In this document: positions 6,236-13,968 of the stretch, in pieces | How the letters are laid out: every line of letters starts with the position of its first letter | Position numbering within the stretch: the first letter of the stretch is position 1 | DNA from: CANRPC01 sp964456095 | GTDB taxonomy: Bacteria > Bacillota_I > Bacilli_A > RFN20 > CAG-449 | NCBI GenBank assembly: GCA_964456095.1 | Contig: CAYVZF010000029.1 | Span: 1 to 16,737, forward strand | Reading direction: 5' to 3' | Length of the DNA: 16,737 nt | The notes under the pieces: generated by a model | Seen by the model: the letters and a program-made list of their open reading frames with translations, nothing else | The model's database searches: none | What the model was told of the DNA's origin: nothing | Made by a program: the position numbers and the translations under genes

Positions 6236-8595
6236 CTAAGCTAATTGAGCATCAAATGCTTTAATAACTTTTTGTGATTCTTCACTTAAAGTATTATAAA
6301 CACTATCTGCTAAATAAGCATCTGTAATTGTATTTACAGAATATGCAGTTGAAACTTGTCCATAAACTGTAGTTCCATCAACAACAAAGAATGCTTTTGC
6401 TCTTAATGCAACAGAATACATTGCTTCTGGAACATTTACAGAAGCAATAATGTAGTAGTCTCCATTATCATCTGTATCAAATGGACAATTATTTGCGATT
6501 AATTTATCACTATATCCTTCTGCTTCAATTTCAAATCCAGCAGATGTGATTGTTAATGATTCATAAATTTCTTTTGAAACTGTTGCCATGAAACGTACTT
6601 TTACATTTGTAAATGAATATGTAGTTGTAGCAGAATTACCATATGTAACATCAATAGCCACAAATCTTCTATTTCCAGAAGTTCCATCAATAGTAAATTT
6701 AACACTACTAGCATCACCAGTCCATACGCCATCAGCATATTCTCCAGAATCAACACTAATTGTATTTGTTCCATCACTTTCACCAAATGTAATAGCAATT
6801 TTTTTAATATTTTCCGAACTAGATGAAACCGTTACAGTATTACCACCATATACACGAACTGCTGAACCAGTAGTATAATATTTAGGAGTATTACTATTTG
6901 ATCCCTTATCAAAAGTTACAGTAATATCACCAGATGTCTCAGTTGTAACTTCTTTTGCATTTGCATATCCTTTTGTTGTAAAATCAATTGTTTCAGTAGC
7001 ACTTGTATCTTCACCACTAGTACTTGTAGTATATTTAAATCCTAATGAAGAAACTGTATTAACTACAGATAATTGATCTGCCGCGGTTTTAGAAATTGTG
7101 AATTCTAAATCTGCTTCAGCACTATCAGCATAATTATTATTACCAAGTGCTTTAACTGTTACAGTATATGTATCATTACCAAATGTTGAAGTATCATAAC
7201 TTGTAGTTGTTACTGTTTTATTAACAAACTCATTACCTTCACCATCAAGAATATAAATAGTATATCCTGTTGCGCCTGTTACAGCATTCCATTCAATTAC
7301 GTTAGTTTCAGCATTATAAGAAACTGTAGGTGTTTCTAATGTACCATTATTAACATATTCATAAGTAGTACCTGCAACAAATTGTGGAGTATTTCCCCAT
7401 TGATTAACAATATAACCAGTAACAGTAATTTCATCATTAACTGCTAAATTTTCACCACCTGCTAATCTATAACAGCTTATATCATTTTCACCATCTGTTA
7501 AAGTGATAGTAATATTTGAATATTGATTATTATAAACAGTATCGATTGATTTAACTTCTCCAGTTAATTGACATTTAAATGGTGAATTAGTTTCACCAGT
7601 TGTAGTTGCAATTGATTTTGCAGAAGAAACATCATTTAAAGTTGCAATAGAAGGATATGTAAACTTTGGAGTAAATTGAATATCAGTTGTAACTTCTACT
7701 GCATCACCTGGTTCATAAACATTTTCATTATTATCATAGAAACCATCAAAAGTAATTGTTTCATTAATATAATTTGAATACTTATTTGTAACATTTGTAG
7801 GTAAAGTTACATTATTAGTAGTTCCATCATCGTAAGTTAAATCTTCAGCATCATAGATACCATCACCAGCGTTAAACTTTACTGTATATTTTCCATCATC
7901 AACACTAGGAATTGTGTAGAATACAAATGCAGTACTACTTTCTTTATAATTACTTGCATTAACGGTATTATAACTACGCCAATCAGCACCATTATATATA
8001 CCTAAGTAACGACTTGTTGAACCTTTAAAATAATTATTTGTAGAATCATATGTCCACTCATATTGAGTCGATCCAACTCTGACACTATTATTAGAAGATC
8101 CTGCATATAGATAATCACCATCTGAATTTTGAATGTACCAATTAGAGCCATTTGCAGTAACAGTCCATAAATTATCTTCTGAAATATCGTTTACATTTGT
8201 AAATGATGTTGCAGTTGGAGCTTTATTTGTACTTTTCGTTGTTGGTAAATAATAATTTGAACTATTATAGGTTGTTGTTATTAACAATCTTCCAGCTTGA
8301 AAAGTAGTTTCGGTATAAGTAGTTGCAGCATCAACAACATCTACTTTGTCATTATTATATCCATTAACAATACCAACTCCAACGGATAGCATCATTACTG
8401 AAGATAATAAANNNNNNNNNNNNNNNNNNNNNNNNNNNNNNNNNNNNNNNNNNNNNNNNNNNNNNNNNNNNNNNNNNNNNNNNNNNNNNNNNNNNNNNNN
8501 NNNNNNNNNNNATATCCATTAACAATACCAACTCCAACGGATAGCATCATTACTGAAGATAATAAAAACAAGCTTTTTTTAAATTTGTTTTTCAT
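6236..8595 (-). CDS. Large secreted multidomain surface protein, interrupted by an assembly gap
   Basis: Merging the 55-base duplicated ends of the N gap gives one 734-residue protein starting MKNKFKKSLFLLSSVMMLSV at 8593-8595, with AAGGAGG just upstream. It has a Sec signal peptide, probably cleaved near residues 36-39 (VDAA). Visible segments: a beta-rich, Trp/Tyr-rich region at about 45-175 (possibly ricin-like); an InlB/Listeria-Bacteroides-type repeat at 180-265 (YTVKFNAGDG...ITFDGFYD); an OB-like segment at 265-362 (TGYIVNQWGNTPQF); a fibronectin-III-like domain at 368-450 (TLETPTVSYN, later IEWNAVTGATGYTIYI); a further Thr/Ser-rich beta-sandwich at 480-602; and a C-terminal domain, VKVRFMATVSKEIYESLTI to the end. 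No LPXTG motif or C-terminal membrane anchor is seen, so it is either released or held non-covalently. No catalytic residues are recognisable; adhesion or glycan binding is inference. Confidence 0.8.
8357..8411. repeat. 55-base direct repeat, copy left of the N gap
   Basis: Exactly the same 55 bases (starting ATATCCATTAACAATACC) abut the left and right edges of the N run. The second copy is at 8512-8566. Both encode the same signal-peptide residues in the same frame. This is the signature of two contig ends sharing one k-mer, not a biological repeat. Confidence 0.9.
8412..8511. other. Assembly gap (100 N) within the surface-protein signal peptide
   Basis: One hundred Ns, a conventional placeholder length, flanked by identical 55-base ends. 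Removing the Ns and one copy restores one continuous reading frame, so the true gap is probably zero. Confidence 0.95.
8512..8566. repeat. 55-base direct repeat, copy right of the N gap
   Basis: Identical to 8357-8411; see that entry. This copy continues into the true 5' end of the surface-protein gene (KNKFKKSLF). Confidence 0.9.
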
Positions 8596-8620
8596 TATTC
8601 CCTCCTTATAAAAAACATTA

Positions 8621-8638
8621 TTTGACATTATTGTCAAA
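8621..8638. promoter_or_regulatory. Perfect inverted repeat in the surface-protein leader
   Basis: TTTGACA and TGTCAAA are separated by TTAT, 26 bases upstream of the surface-protein start codon and downstream of its promoter. It could be an operator or a small leader hairpin close to the ribosome site. No cognate regulator is identified. Confidence 0.4.
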
Positions 8639-8721
8639 GTAAAAGAATATCTATTAGTCTTAGATTAATATTACCTACTTTAATTAATCCATTACTAAGA
8701 TATACAACTTTTTACAAGAAA

Positions 8722-8750
8722 ATGTTAACGCTTACATTTTTTTTTGTCAA
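8722..8750 (-). promoter_or_regulatory. Consensus promoter overlapped by a cre-like site
   Basis: On the minus strand a perfect -35, TTGACA (8745-8750), is followed by a 17-base spacer and TAACAT (8722-8727). TGTAAGCGTTAACA (8723-8736), which covers the end of the spacer and the -10, matches the CcpA consensus WTGNAANCGNWNNCW at every position when the flanking A is included. In Firmicutes a cre at the -10 normally means repression by CcpA with phosphorylated HPr when preferred sugars are present. The promoter would drive the surface-protein cluster with a leader of roughly 120 bases. Confidence 0.7.
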
Positions 8751-8832
8751 TAATTTTTCTTTATTAATATATATTAATAATATTTCAAATATAATTGCTT
8801 AATGATTGATTTTTTTTTTTATTATATTTTTG

Positions 8833-8863
8833 TTGATTTTATTTTTTTATTTACTAATAATAT
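8833..8863 (+). promoter_or_regulatory. Weak candidate promoter for the thrS T-box leader
   Basis: TTGATT (8833-8838) and TAATAT (8858-8863) lie just before the first conserved leader bases, but the 19-base spacing is long and the region is nearly pure A/T. Transcription should start near 8868-8872 by position of the leader. Confidence 0.25.
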
Positions 8864-8867
8864 ATCT

Positions 8868-9070
8868 AGCGACGAAAAAGACACGTCTTAGGAAATTTTA
8901 GAGAGAATATTGATGGTGAAATATATTCAACAACCCTAATGATACCACTTTGGAGCTACTTAAGTAATTAAGCGTCTACTTGCGTTAAGAGTAATAAATT
9001 GAGTGCATAGATTAATCTATGAAATAAGGTGGTACCGCGTTATTTACGTCCTTATGTGGGCGTTTTTTTA
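8868..9070 (+). promoter_or_regulatory. Threonine T-box leader of thrS
   Basis: The leader has a Stem I with the AGAGAG motif and a GAATAT/ATATTC helix around the GATGGTGA distal loop. A specifier region, GATACCACTTTGGAGC, has ACC (Thr) at 8944-8946. A small perfect stem follows, CATAGA-TTAA-TCTATG (9006-9021). The T-box antiterminator sequence AAGGTGGTACCGCG is at 9026-9039. A terminator comes just before thrS. Uncharged tRNA-Thr should pair with ACC and with the T-box bulge and stabilise the antiterminator, so thrS is expressed when threonine charging falls. Confidence 0.93.
9046..9069 (+). terminator. T-box regulated terminator
   Basis: ACGTCC (9046-9051) pairs with GGGCGT (9058-9063), with one G-U pair, around TTATGT, followed by a T run to 9069. 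It is mutually exclusive with the T-box antiterminator upstream. Confidence 0.88.
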
Positions 9071-9108
9071 TTGTTTAAACGCCATAATTATTAAAGGAGC
9101 TAATACAT

Positions 9109-11016
9109 ATGGAACTAAAATTAAAAGATGGAAAAGTATTAAGTATTAATGAGAATCTTAATGGATTTGATGTAGCCAAACTTATTTCTATTTCTCTTTC
9201 TAAAAAAGCAGTAGGATTCATTTTAAATGGAACACTACATGATTTAAGAGATATAGTAAGTGAAGAAGGTGAATTTGAATTAATTTTACAAGGTGATGAA
9301 AAGAGTTATGACATCTTAAATCATTCTACAAGTCACTTATTAGCGCATGCGGTTTCTCATTTATATCCTAATGCTAAGTTTGGATTTGGTCCTTCTATTG
9401 AAGAAGGATTCTATTATGATATTGATTTTGGTGATGAAGTTATTAATGAAACTAATTTTAAAGCTATAGAAAAAGAAATGCTTAAAATAGCAGCATCTGG
9501 AATCAATATTACTCGTGAAGTTGTTACTAAGGAACAAGCACTTGAAATATTTAAAGACAATGAATATAAAGTCGAACTAATTAATGGTATTGATGGTGAA
9601 ATAACTATTTATAGACAAGGTGATTTTGTTGATTTATGTGCAGGACCTCATATTGAAAAAGTTGCCCCTATTAAAAACTTTAAGTTACTATCTGTTGCTG
9701 GTGCATATTGGAGAGGTGATGTAAATAGTAAGCAATTAACTAGAATCTATGGAACATCATTTTGGAATCAAGATGAATTAAAAAATCATCTTAATATTTT
9801 AGAAGAACGTAAAAAAAGAGATCATAGAAAATTAGGAAAAGAACTTGGTTTATTTATGCTTTCTGATTATGGTCCAGGATTACCATTTTGGTTACCTAAA
9901 GGATATACTTTAAGACGTACTCTTGAAGATTTCTGGTTAAAAATTCATAAAGAAAATGGTTATGTAGTTATTTCAACTCCTATTATGTTATCAAAGGAAT
10001 TATGGGAAACTTCAGGACACTGGTCAAATTATAAAGATAATATGTATATTACACATGTCGATGATAAAGAGTTTGCTATTAAACCAATGAACTGTCCAGG
10101 TGGAATGCTTGTTTATAAGAATTCTTTACATTCTTATAGAGACTTCCCTTTAAGAGTCGGTGAATTAGGTTTAGTTCATAGACATGAAGCAAGTGGTGCA
10201 CTTAATGGTTTATTTAGAGTAAGAACATTTACTCAAGATGATGCTCATATATTTATTAGAAAAGATCAAATCCAAGAAGAAGTTGTAACATTACTTAACT
10301 TATTTGATAAATTATATTCTATCTTTGGTCTTGATTATCATATTGAATTATCAACAAGACCTGAAAATAAATATATCGGTGATATTGAGATTTGGAATGA
10401 ATCTGAAAAAGCTCTTGCAGATGCTTGTATCGCTTCTGGTAAAAAATTCATTATTAATGAAGGTGATGGTGCATTCTATGGACCTAAACTAGATTTTAAA
10501 TTAAGAGACTCTATGAATAGAATTTGGCAATGTGGCACTATTCAATTAGATATGAATTTACCAGAAAGATTTGATTTAACTTATATTGATGAAAATGGTG
10601 AGAAAGTTCGTCCTGTAATGTTACATAGAGCTATTTATGGTTCTATTGAAAGATTCTTAGCTATTTTAACAGAACATTTTGCAGGTGCATTCCCTACATG
10701 GCTTGCTCCTATTCAAGTAAGATTATTACCAGTTGCAACAGATGAACAAAATGAATATTGTAAGAAAGTAGCTTCAAAATTAGAAGAATTAGGTATTAGA
10801 TGCGAAATCGATAATCGTAATGAAAAGTTAGGTTATAGATTAAGAGATTCTCAAATGCAAAAAATACCATATACACTTGTAGTTGGTGAAGATGAATTAG
10901 CAAATAATACGTTAACTTATAGATGCTTTTCTAAATCAGAACAAGTTAATGTTAGTATCGATGAATTTATTAAATTAATTAAAGAAGAAATCGATACAAA
11001 AGCATTAAGAGAATAA
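9109..11016 (+). CDS. thrS: Threonine-tRNA ligase
   Basis: The enzyme charges tRNA-Thr in the cytoplasm and edits mischarged serine. At 635 residues it is full length. Domains: TGS at 1-60; the editing (SAD) domain at about 65-225 with H72, H76, C177 and H181 in place; the class II catalytic core at about 240-530; and the anticodon-binding domain from about 535. The catalytic zinc ligands are C329 (PMNCPGG), H380 (QDDAH) and H506 (LHRAIYGS). Each is five positions earlier than the known Escherichia coli ligands C334, H385 and H511. The start ATG follows AAAGGAG by about 10 bases. The gene is monocistronic, governed by the T-box upstream and closed by a strong terminator. Confidence 0.98.
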   Translation: MELKLKDGKVLSINENLNGFDVAKLISISLSKKAVGFILNGTLHDLRDIVSEEGEFELILQGDEKSYDILNHSTSHLLAHAVSHLYPNAKFGFGPSIEEGFYYDIDFGDEVINETNFKAIEKEMLKIAASGINITREVVTKEQALEIFKDNEYKVELINGIDGEITIYRQGDFVDLCAGPHIEKVAPIKNFKLLSVAGAYWRGDVNSKQLTRIYGTSFWNQDELKNHLNILEERKKRDHRKLGKELGLFMLSDYGPGLPFWLPKGYTLRRTLEDFWLKIHKENGYVVISTPIMLSKELWETSGHWSNYKDNMYITHVDDKEFAIKPMNCPGGMLVYKNSLHSYRDFPLRVGELGLVHRHEASGALNGLFRVRTFTQDDAHIFIRKDQIQEEVVTLLNLFDKLYSIFGLDYHIELSTRPENKYIGDIEIWNESEKALADACIASGKKFIINEGDGAFYGPKLDFKLRDSMNRIWQCGTIQLDMNLPERFDLTYIDENGEKVRPVMLHRAIYGSIERFLAILTEHFAGAFPTWLAPIQVRLLPVATDEQNEYCKKVASKLEELGIRCEIDNRNEKLGYRLRDSQMQKIPYTLVVGEDELANNTLTYRCFSKSEQVNVSIDEFIKLIKEEIDTKALRE

Positions 11017-11038
11017 ATTATATTGATTTTAATTATTA

Positions 11039-11068
11039 ATGATGGCTAACTGATAGCCATCATTTTTA
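11039..11068 (+). terminator. Intrinsic terminator after thrS
   Basis: ATGATGGCTA (11039-11048) pairs perfectly with TAGCCATCAT (11054-11063) around a 5-base loop, followed by TTTTATAT. It lies 23 bases after the thrS stop. Confidence 0.92.
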
Positions 11069-11089
11069 TATAAATTTGTTTGTTAATTA

Positions 11090-11189
11090 NNNNNNNNNNN
11101 NNNNNNNNNNNNNNNNNNNNNNNNNNNNNNNNNNNNNNNNNNNNNNNNNNNNNNNNNNNNNNNNNNNNNNNNNNNNNNNNNNNNNNNNN
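11090..11189. other. Assembly gap (100 N) between thrS and the CotH-like gene
   Basis: One hundred Ns of placeholder length. The flanks share only GTTAATTA (8 bases), unlike the 55-base overlap of the other gap, so the true size and content are unknown. Any upstream promoter element of the next gene may lie in it; a TATAAT stands at 11203-11208 with its expected -35 inside the Ns. Confidence 0.95.
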
Positions 11190-11290
11190 GTTAATTACAG
11201 CTTATAATTTCATTAAAATTAATTATCATATAACATTGTTTTTTTTATTTATTTTTTATAAAATAAAACAAATGAAGGAGATATTTTTTT

Positions 11291-12895
11291 ATGAAAAAAA
11301 ATTACTTATTAGTATTATCTAGTATACTATTATGCTCATGTAACATTAATATAAATACATCATCGAGCTATAATAATAATTCAAATGAAAATTTATCATC
11401 TAATGAATCAATTGATTTATCAAGTGATTTAATTTCAATAAGTGATAATAAATCAAGTAATGAAGAATTAGAAAGTAGTAATGAATTTTCAAATTCAATT
11501 AGTAGTGAAAATTCAAGTGAAAGTATAAATTTATCTCCTTATCAAAGAATAGAAAAATATTCTGATTTAAATCAAAATTATTTTTATAATAACTTTTTTT
11601 CATATACATCAAATATTAGGATTTCTTTAAAGTTTACTAATGAAGTAATTTATAAATTAGCAAAGTATTCTTCTGATTCTAATAAATGTGATATGTATCA
11701 TCCATGTGATATGGAAATTGTAATGAATGATATTACATATTTCTTCCCTGAAGTTGGTGTGAGAATGAAAGGCAATACTTCTAAAAATCCTAATTTTGTT
11801 GATGAAAATGGCAATTTAAATGCTCAAGTTCATTTTAAAATATCAGTCAATCAAACATTTGATAGCGAAGAAGATAATGATTACTATATAAAAACATACT
11901 CTTCTACTGAAGAAAGAAATAATAGAAAAAAAAGAAGAATTGGTGATGCTAAAAAATTTGATCTTAAATATAACAAAAATGAAGATAATACTTTTACTAA
12001 ACAAATATATGCATATAATTGTTTTGAAGATATTGGACTTCCTGTATTAAAAAATAATTTAGTTAAAGTAAATGTTAGTACTGATAATGATTCATATTCT
12101 TATAATTATGAATTACAAGAATGTATTGATGATGAATTTATTAGTAGAAGATTTGATGATGAATCATCATTAGGTAATTTATATAAATCTTGTTATACAT
12201 CTTCTGGACCTGCAGACTTAACGTATGATTCGATTAATAGAATCGGTATTGAAACTACATCTTATTCTCCTTCATATGATTTAAAAACTAATAAAAAAAT
12301 CGCAGATCATTCTTTACTAACTAATTTAATTACTGTTTTAAATAATGATAAAAGTGATTCTTTAACATTTAAACAAACATTAGATAGTTTAGTAGATATC
12401 GATTTATTATTAAAATTTGAAGCAATATCATGGGTACTTGGTAATCCTGATGATATGAGAAATAATTATAATAATTACTATATTTATTTTGAATCAAAGA
12501 CTAATAAAGCGATATTTATACCATATGATTATGATAGATGCTTAGGTATATTAAAAGATTGGGCAATTGATTTATCTAATACTCCTTGTTATACAACTAA
12601 ACAAAATCTTGGTAATAGAATATGGCAAAAAAATCCATTATTATGGAGAACAATATTAGTTGCCCCAGAAGGACAAGATGTAGAATACGCGAGTAACTAT
12701 CCTGTTATTGAGGAGTATAGAAATAGATATATGGAGTTATGTAAAGAATATGCAGAAAAATATTTAGATGTTAATAGATTTAAAGAGTTTAATGACCAAT
12801 TTGTATATTCAAATAAGGACATTGAAAATGGTGGTAGTAATAATATGTCTTTTGAAACATACGCTAAAAATAAGTTAAACACTTTTGAGGATTAA
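11291..12895 (+). CDS. CotH-kinase-like lipoprotein
   Basis: The 534-residue protein starts MKKNYLLVLSSILLCSC, a lipoprotein signal with the lipobox Leu-Cys-Ser-Cys (C17). A Ser/Asn/Glu-rich linker spans about 18-80. The rest matches the CotH atypical-kinase fold: EVGVRMKGNTS (154-164), a Lys-rich FDLKYNK segment (223-229), then FEAISWVLGNPDDMRNNYNN (376-395) and IFIPYDYDRCLG (408-419). The N-x-D-D...NN and Y-D-Y-D patterns are those that hold ATP and metal in CotH kinases. Bacillus CotH phosphorylates spore-coat proteins; extracellular homologues occur widely, with mostly unknown substrates. A membrane-anchored outer-face location is inferred, which leaves the source of ATP unclear. The ribosome site is GAAGGAG. 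The next gene begins 4 bases after its stop, suggesting an operon. Confidence 0.82.
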   Translation: MKKNYLLVLSSILLCSCNININTSSSYNNNSNENLSSNESIDLSSDLISISDNKSSNEELESSNEFSNSISSENSSESINLSPYQRIEKYSDLNQNYFYNNFFSYTSNIRISLKFTNEVIYKLAKYSSDSNKCDMYHPCDMEIVMNDITYFFPEVGVRMKGNTSKNPNFVDENGNLNAQVHFKISVNQTFDSEEDNDYYIKTYSSTEERNNRKKRRIGDAKKFDLKYNKNEDNTFTKQIYAYNCFEDIGLPVLKNNLVKVNVSTDNDSYSYNYELQECIDDEFISRRFDDESSLGNLYKSCYTSSGPADLTYDSINRIGIETTSYSPSYDLKTNKKIADHSLLTNLITVLNNDKSDSLTFKQTLDSLVDIDLLLKFEAISWVLGNPDDMRNNYNNYYIYFESKTNKAIFIPYDYDRCLGILKDWAIDLSNTPCYTTKQNLGNRIWQKNPLLWRTILVAPEGQDVEYASNYPVIEEYRNRYMELCKEYAEKYLDVNRFKEFNDQFVYSNKDIENGGSNNMSFETYAKNKLNTFED

Positions 12896-12899
12896 TAAA

Positions 12900-13268
12900 A
12901 TGAGTGAAAAATTACATGTACATAAAACCGATTCATCTAATACAGAATTCGTTATAAATAATATGCCTTCAAAATTAAGTTTTGAAGAAACTAGTATATT
13001 ATTTCAATTATTAAATGATCCAACTAGATTACAAATATTTTGGATATTATGCCATTCTGAAGAATGTGTTTTTAATATTGCTAAAATTGTTAATATCTCT
13101 TCTCCACTAGTTTCTTTTCATCTTAGATTTTTAAAACAATCAAAGATAATAACATCTACTAGAAAAGGTAAAGAAGTTCATTATAGATTAAATGATACTG
13201 AATTTGCTAACACTTTAAAGGAAATGACAACAAAAATTCTTAGTTTATATAATAAAACTAGCTTATAA
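12900..13268 (+). CDS. ArsR-family transcriptional regulator
   Basis: The 122-residue protein has the ArsR/SmtB winged-helix layout: L-N-D-P-T-R-L-Q-I-F-W-I-L at 38-50, the recognition helix-turn-helix N-I-A-K-I-V-N-I-S-S-P-L-V-S-F-H-L-R-F-L at 59-78, and the wing R-K-G-K-E-V-H-Y-R-L at 88-97. C51 and C56 flank the start of the helix where metal-sensing members carry the 'ELCV' motif (here EECVFNIA), and the N-terminus has HVH at 6-8. Metal or thiol sensing is possible, but the full CadC/ArsR cysteine set is not evident. I use the ATG at 12900 with GAGG about 9 bases upstream; an in-frame TTG at 12885 would overlap the CotH-like gene. No efflux gene lies beside it, so its target may be its own operon. 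Confidence 0.85.
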   Translation: MSEKLHVHKTDSSNTEFVINNMPSKLSFEETSILFQLLNDPTRLQIFWILCHSEECVFNIAKIVNISSPLVSFHLRFLKQSKIITSTRKGKEVHYRLNDTEFANTLKEMTTKILSLYNKTSL

Positions 13269-13329
13269 TGTATGAAATTTTTATAGTTTATACATACGCT
13301 AAACTTTTAAAAAATCATCTTACTCGACA

Positions 13330-13847
13330 CTAAAAACCAGGATAATTTTTATTAATTCTAGATAATTTTACTCCACAAGCTTTTATTATTTCTTTTTGAT
13401 GTTTTGTTAACTGATATAACACCATATGTGATTTATTGGGTAATCTTGTTGCTTCTATTTTTGATAATACTCTTATTGATGTATTTTACCAACAATCTTT
13501 TTTATTTATTTTCTTTAGTTTGAATAGATATTTTAATATATGATTCCTTATAATACTTGCTACAAATGATATAAATACTTTTGAACGTAAATTTTGATCA
13601 CTTTGTACTCCTAATTTTGATACTCCTAAATCTGTTTTTAATGTTCTAAAACATTTTTTGTTGAGTCTCTATTTCTATATTCATCTATTATTTTTGATGG
13701 TTCTTCATCAAGCGATGAAACTATTACAAAATATCCACTTCTTTTTAAGTTATCATCAAATAATTCTTGATTAAACTCTACCCCTTTTATAATTTCATCT
13801 TCTATTTGAAATATACAATATGGATATAATTTTATATTTGCTTCTTC
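13330..13847 (-). pseudogene. Decayed IS transposase (IS4/IS1634-like DDE C-terminal half)
   Basis: The minus strand encodes a recognisable DDE transposase end in broken frames. The first piece, E-A-N-I-K-L-Y through SGYFVIVSSLDEEPSKIIDE to YRNRDSTKN, is followed one frame over by KCFRTLKTDLGVSKLGVQSD and then SKVFISFVASIIRNHI. 'YRxRDxxxKxFRxLKxDLG' is the typical glutamate-bearing C-terminal region of IS1634/IS4-type transposases, although the expected catalytic Glu position reads T-K-K here. The first lesion is one missing A in the homopolymer at 13654-13659. The second is an in-frame TAA (rc of about 13486-13490) after KKDCW, after which the frame continues N-T-S-I-R-V to a final TAG at 13330-13332. 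The N-terminal half is absent, and no terminal repeats are evident. Confidence 0.8.
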
Positions 13848-13968
13848 TTAATAATTATGCTTTTAAATTTCAAATCATAAAAATTTAATATAATTATCAA
13901 TACACATTTTATAATTTAGTATATTTGGATTATAATAATCGTAATTAACTAAAAGGAGAAATTTCACT

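Noticed and set aside
6236..6300. Sortase anchor at the C-terminus of the surface protein
   Set aside because: The end reads SEESQKVIKAFDAQLA with no LPXTG-like motif, hydrophobic segment or basic tail.
6588..6878. Open frames antisense or in other frames within the surface protein
   Set aside because: They have no ribosome sites or recognisable products and arise from the Thr/Ser-rich codon pattern of the real gene.
8357..8566. Tandem duplication of the signal-peptide coding region
   Set aside because: The copies are identical, exactly 55 bases, and end precisely at the edges of a 100-N placeholder, which fits an assembly overlap.
8593..8637. Earlier start (MTIMSNNVFYKEGI) for the surface protein
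   Set aside because: The first ATG falls in the TTTGACA dyad and lacks a ribosome site, whereas MKNKFKK has AAGGAGG directly upstream and begins a classic signal peptide.
11248..11267. TTTATTTT-TTAT-AAAATAAA inverted repeat upstream of the CotH-like gene
   Set aside because: A/T-only dyads of this size are expected by chance in such sequence, and no other signal supports a function.
11080..11322. Apparent reading frame running through the second N gap
   Set aside because: It exists only because Ns contain no stops; the known part is A/T-rich non-coding sequence, and its end overlaps the real CotH-like start in another frame.
12885..12899. TTG start of the ArsR-type gene
   Set aside because: It would overlap the CotH-like gene and add residues outside the family pattern; the ATG at 12900 has a better placed GAGG.
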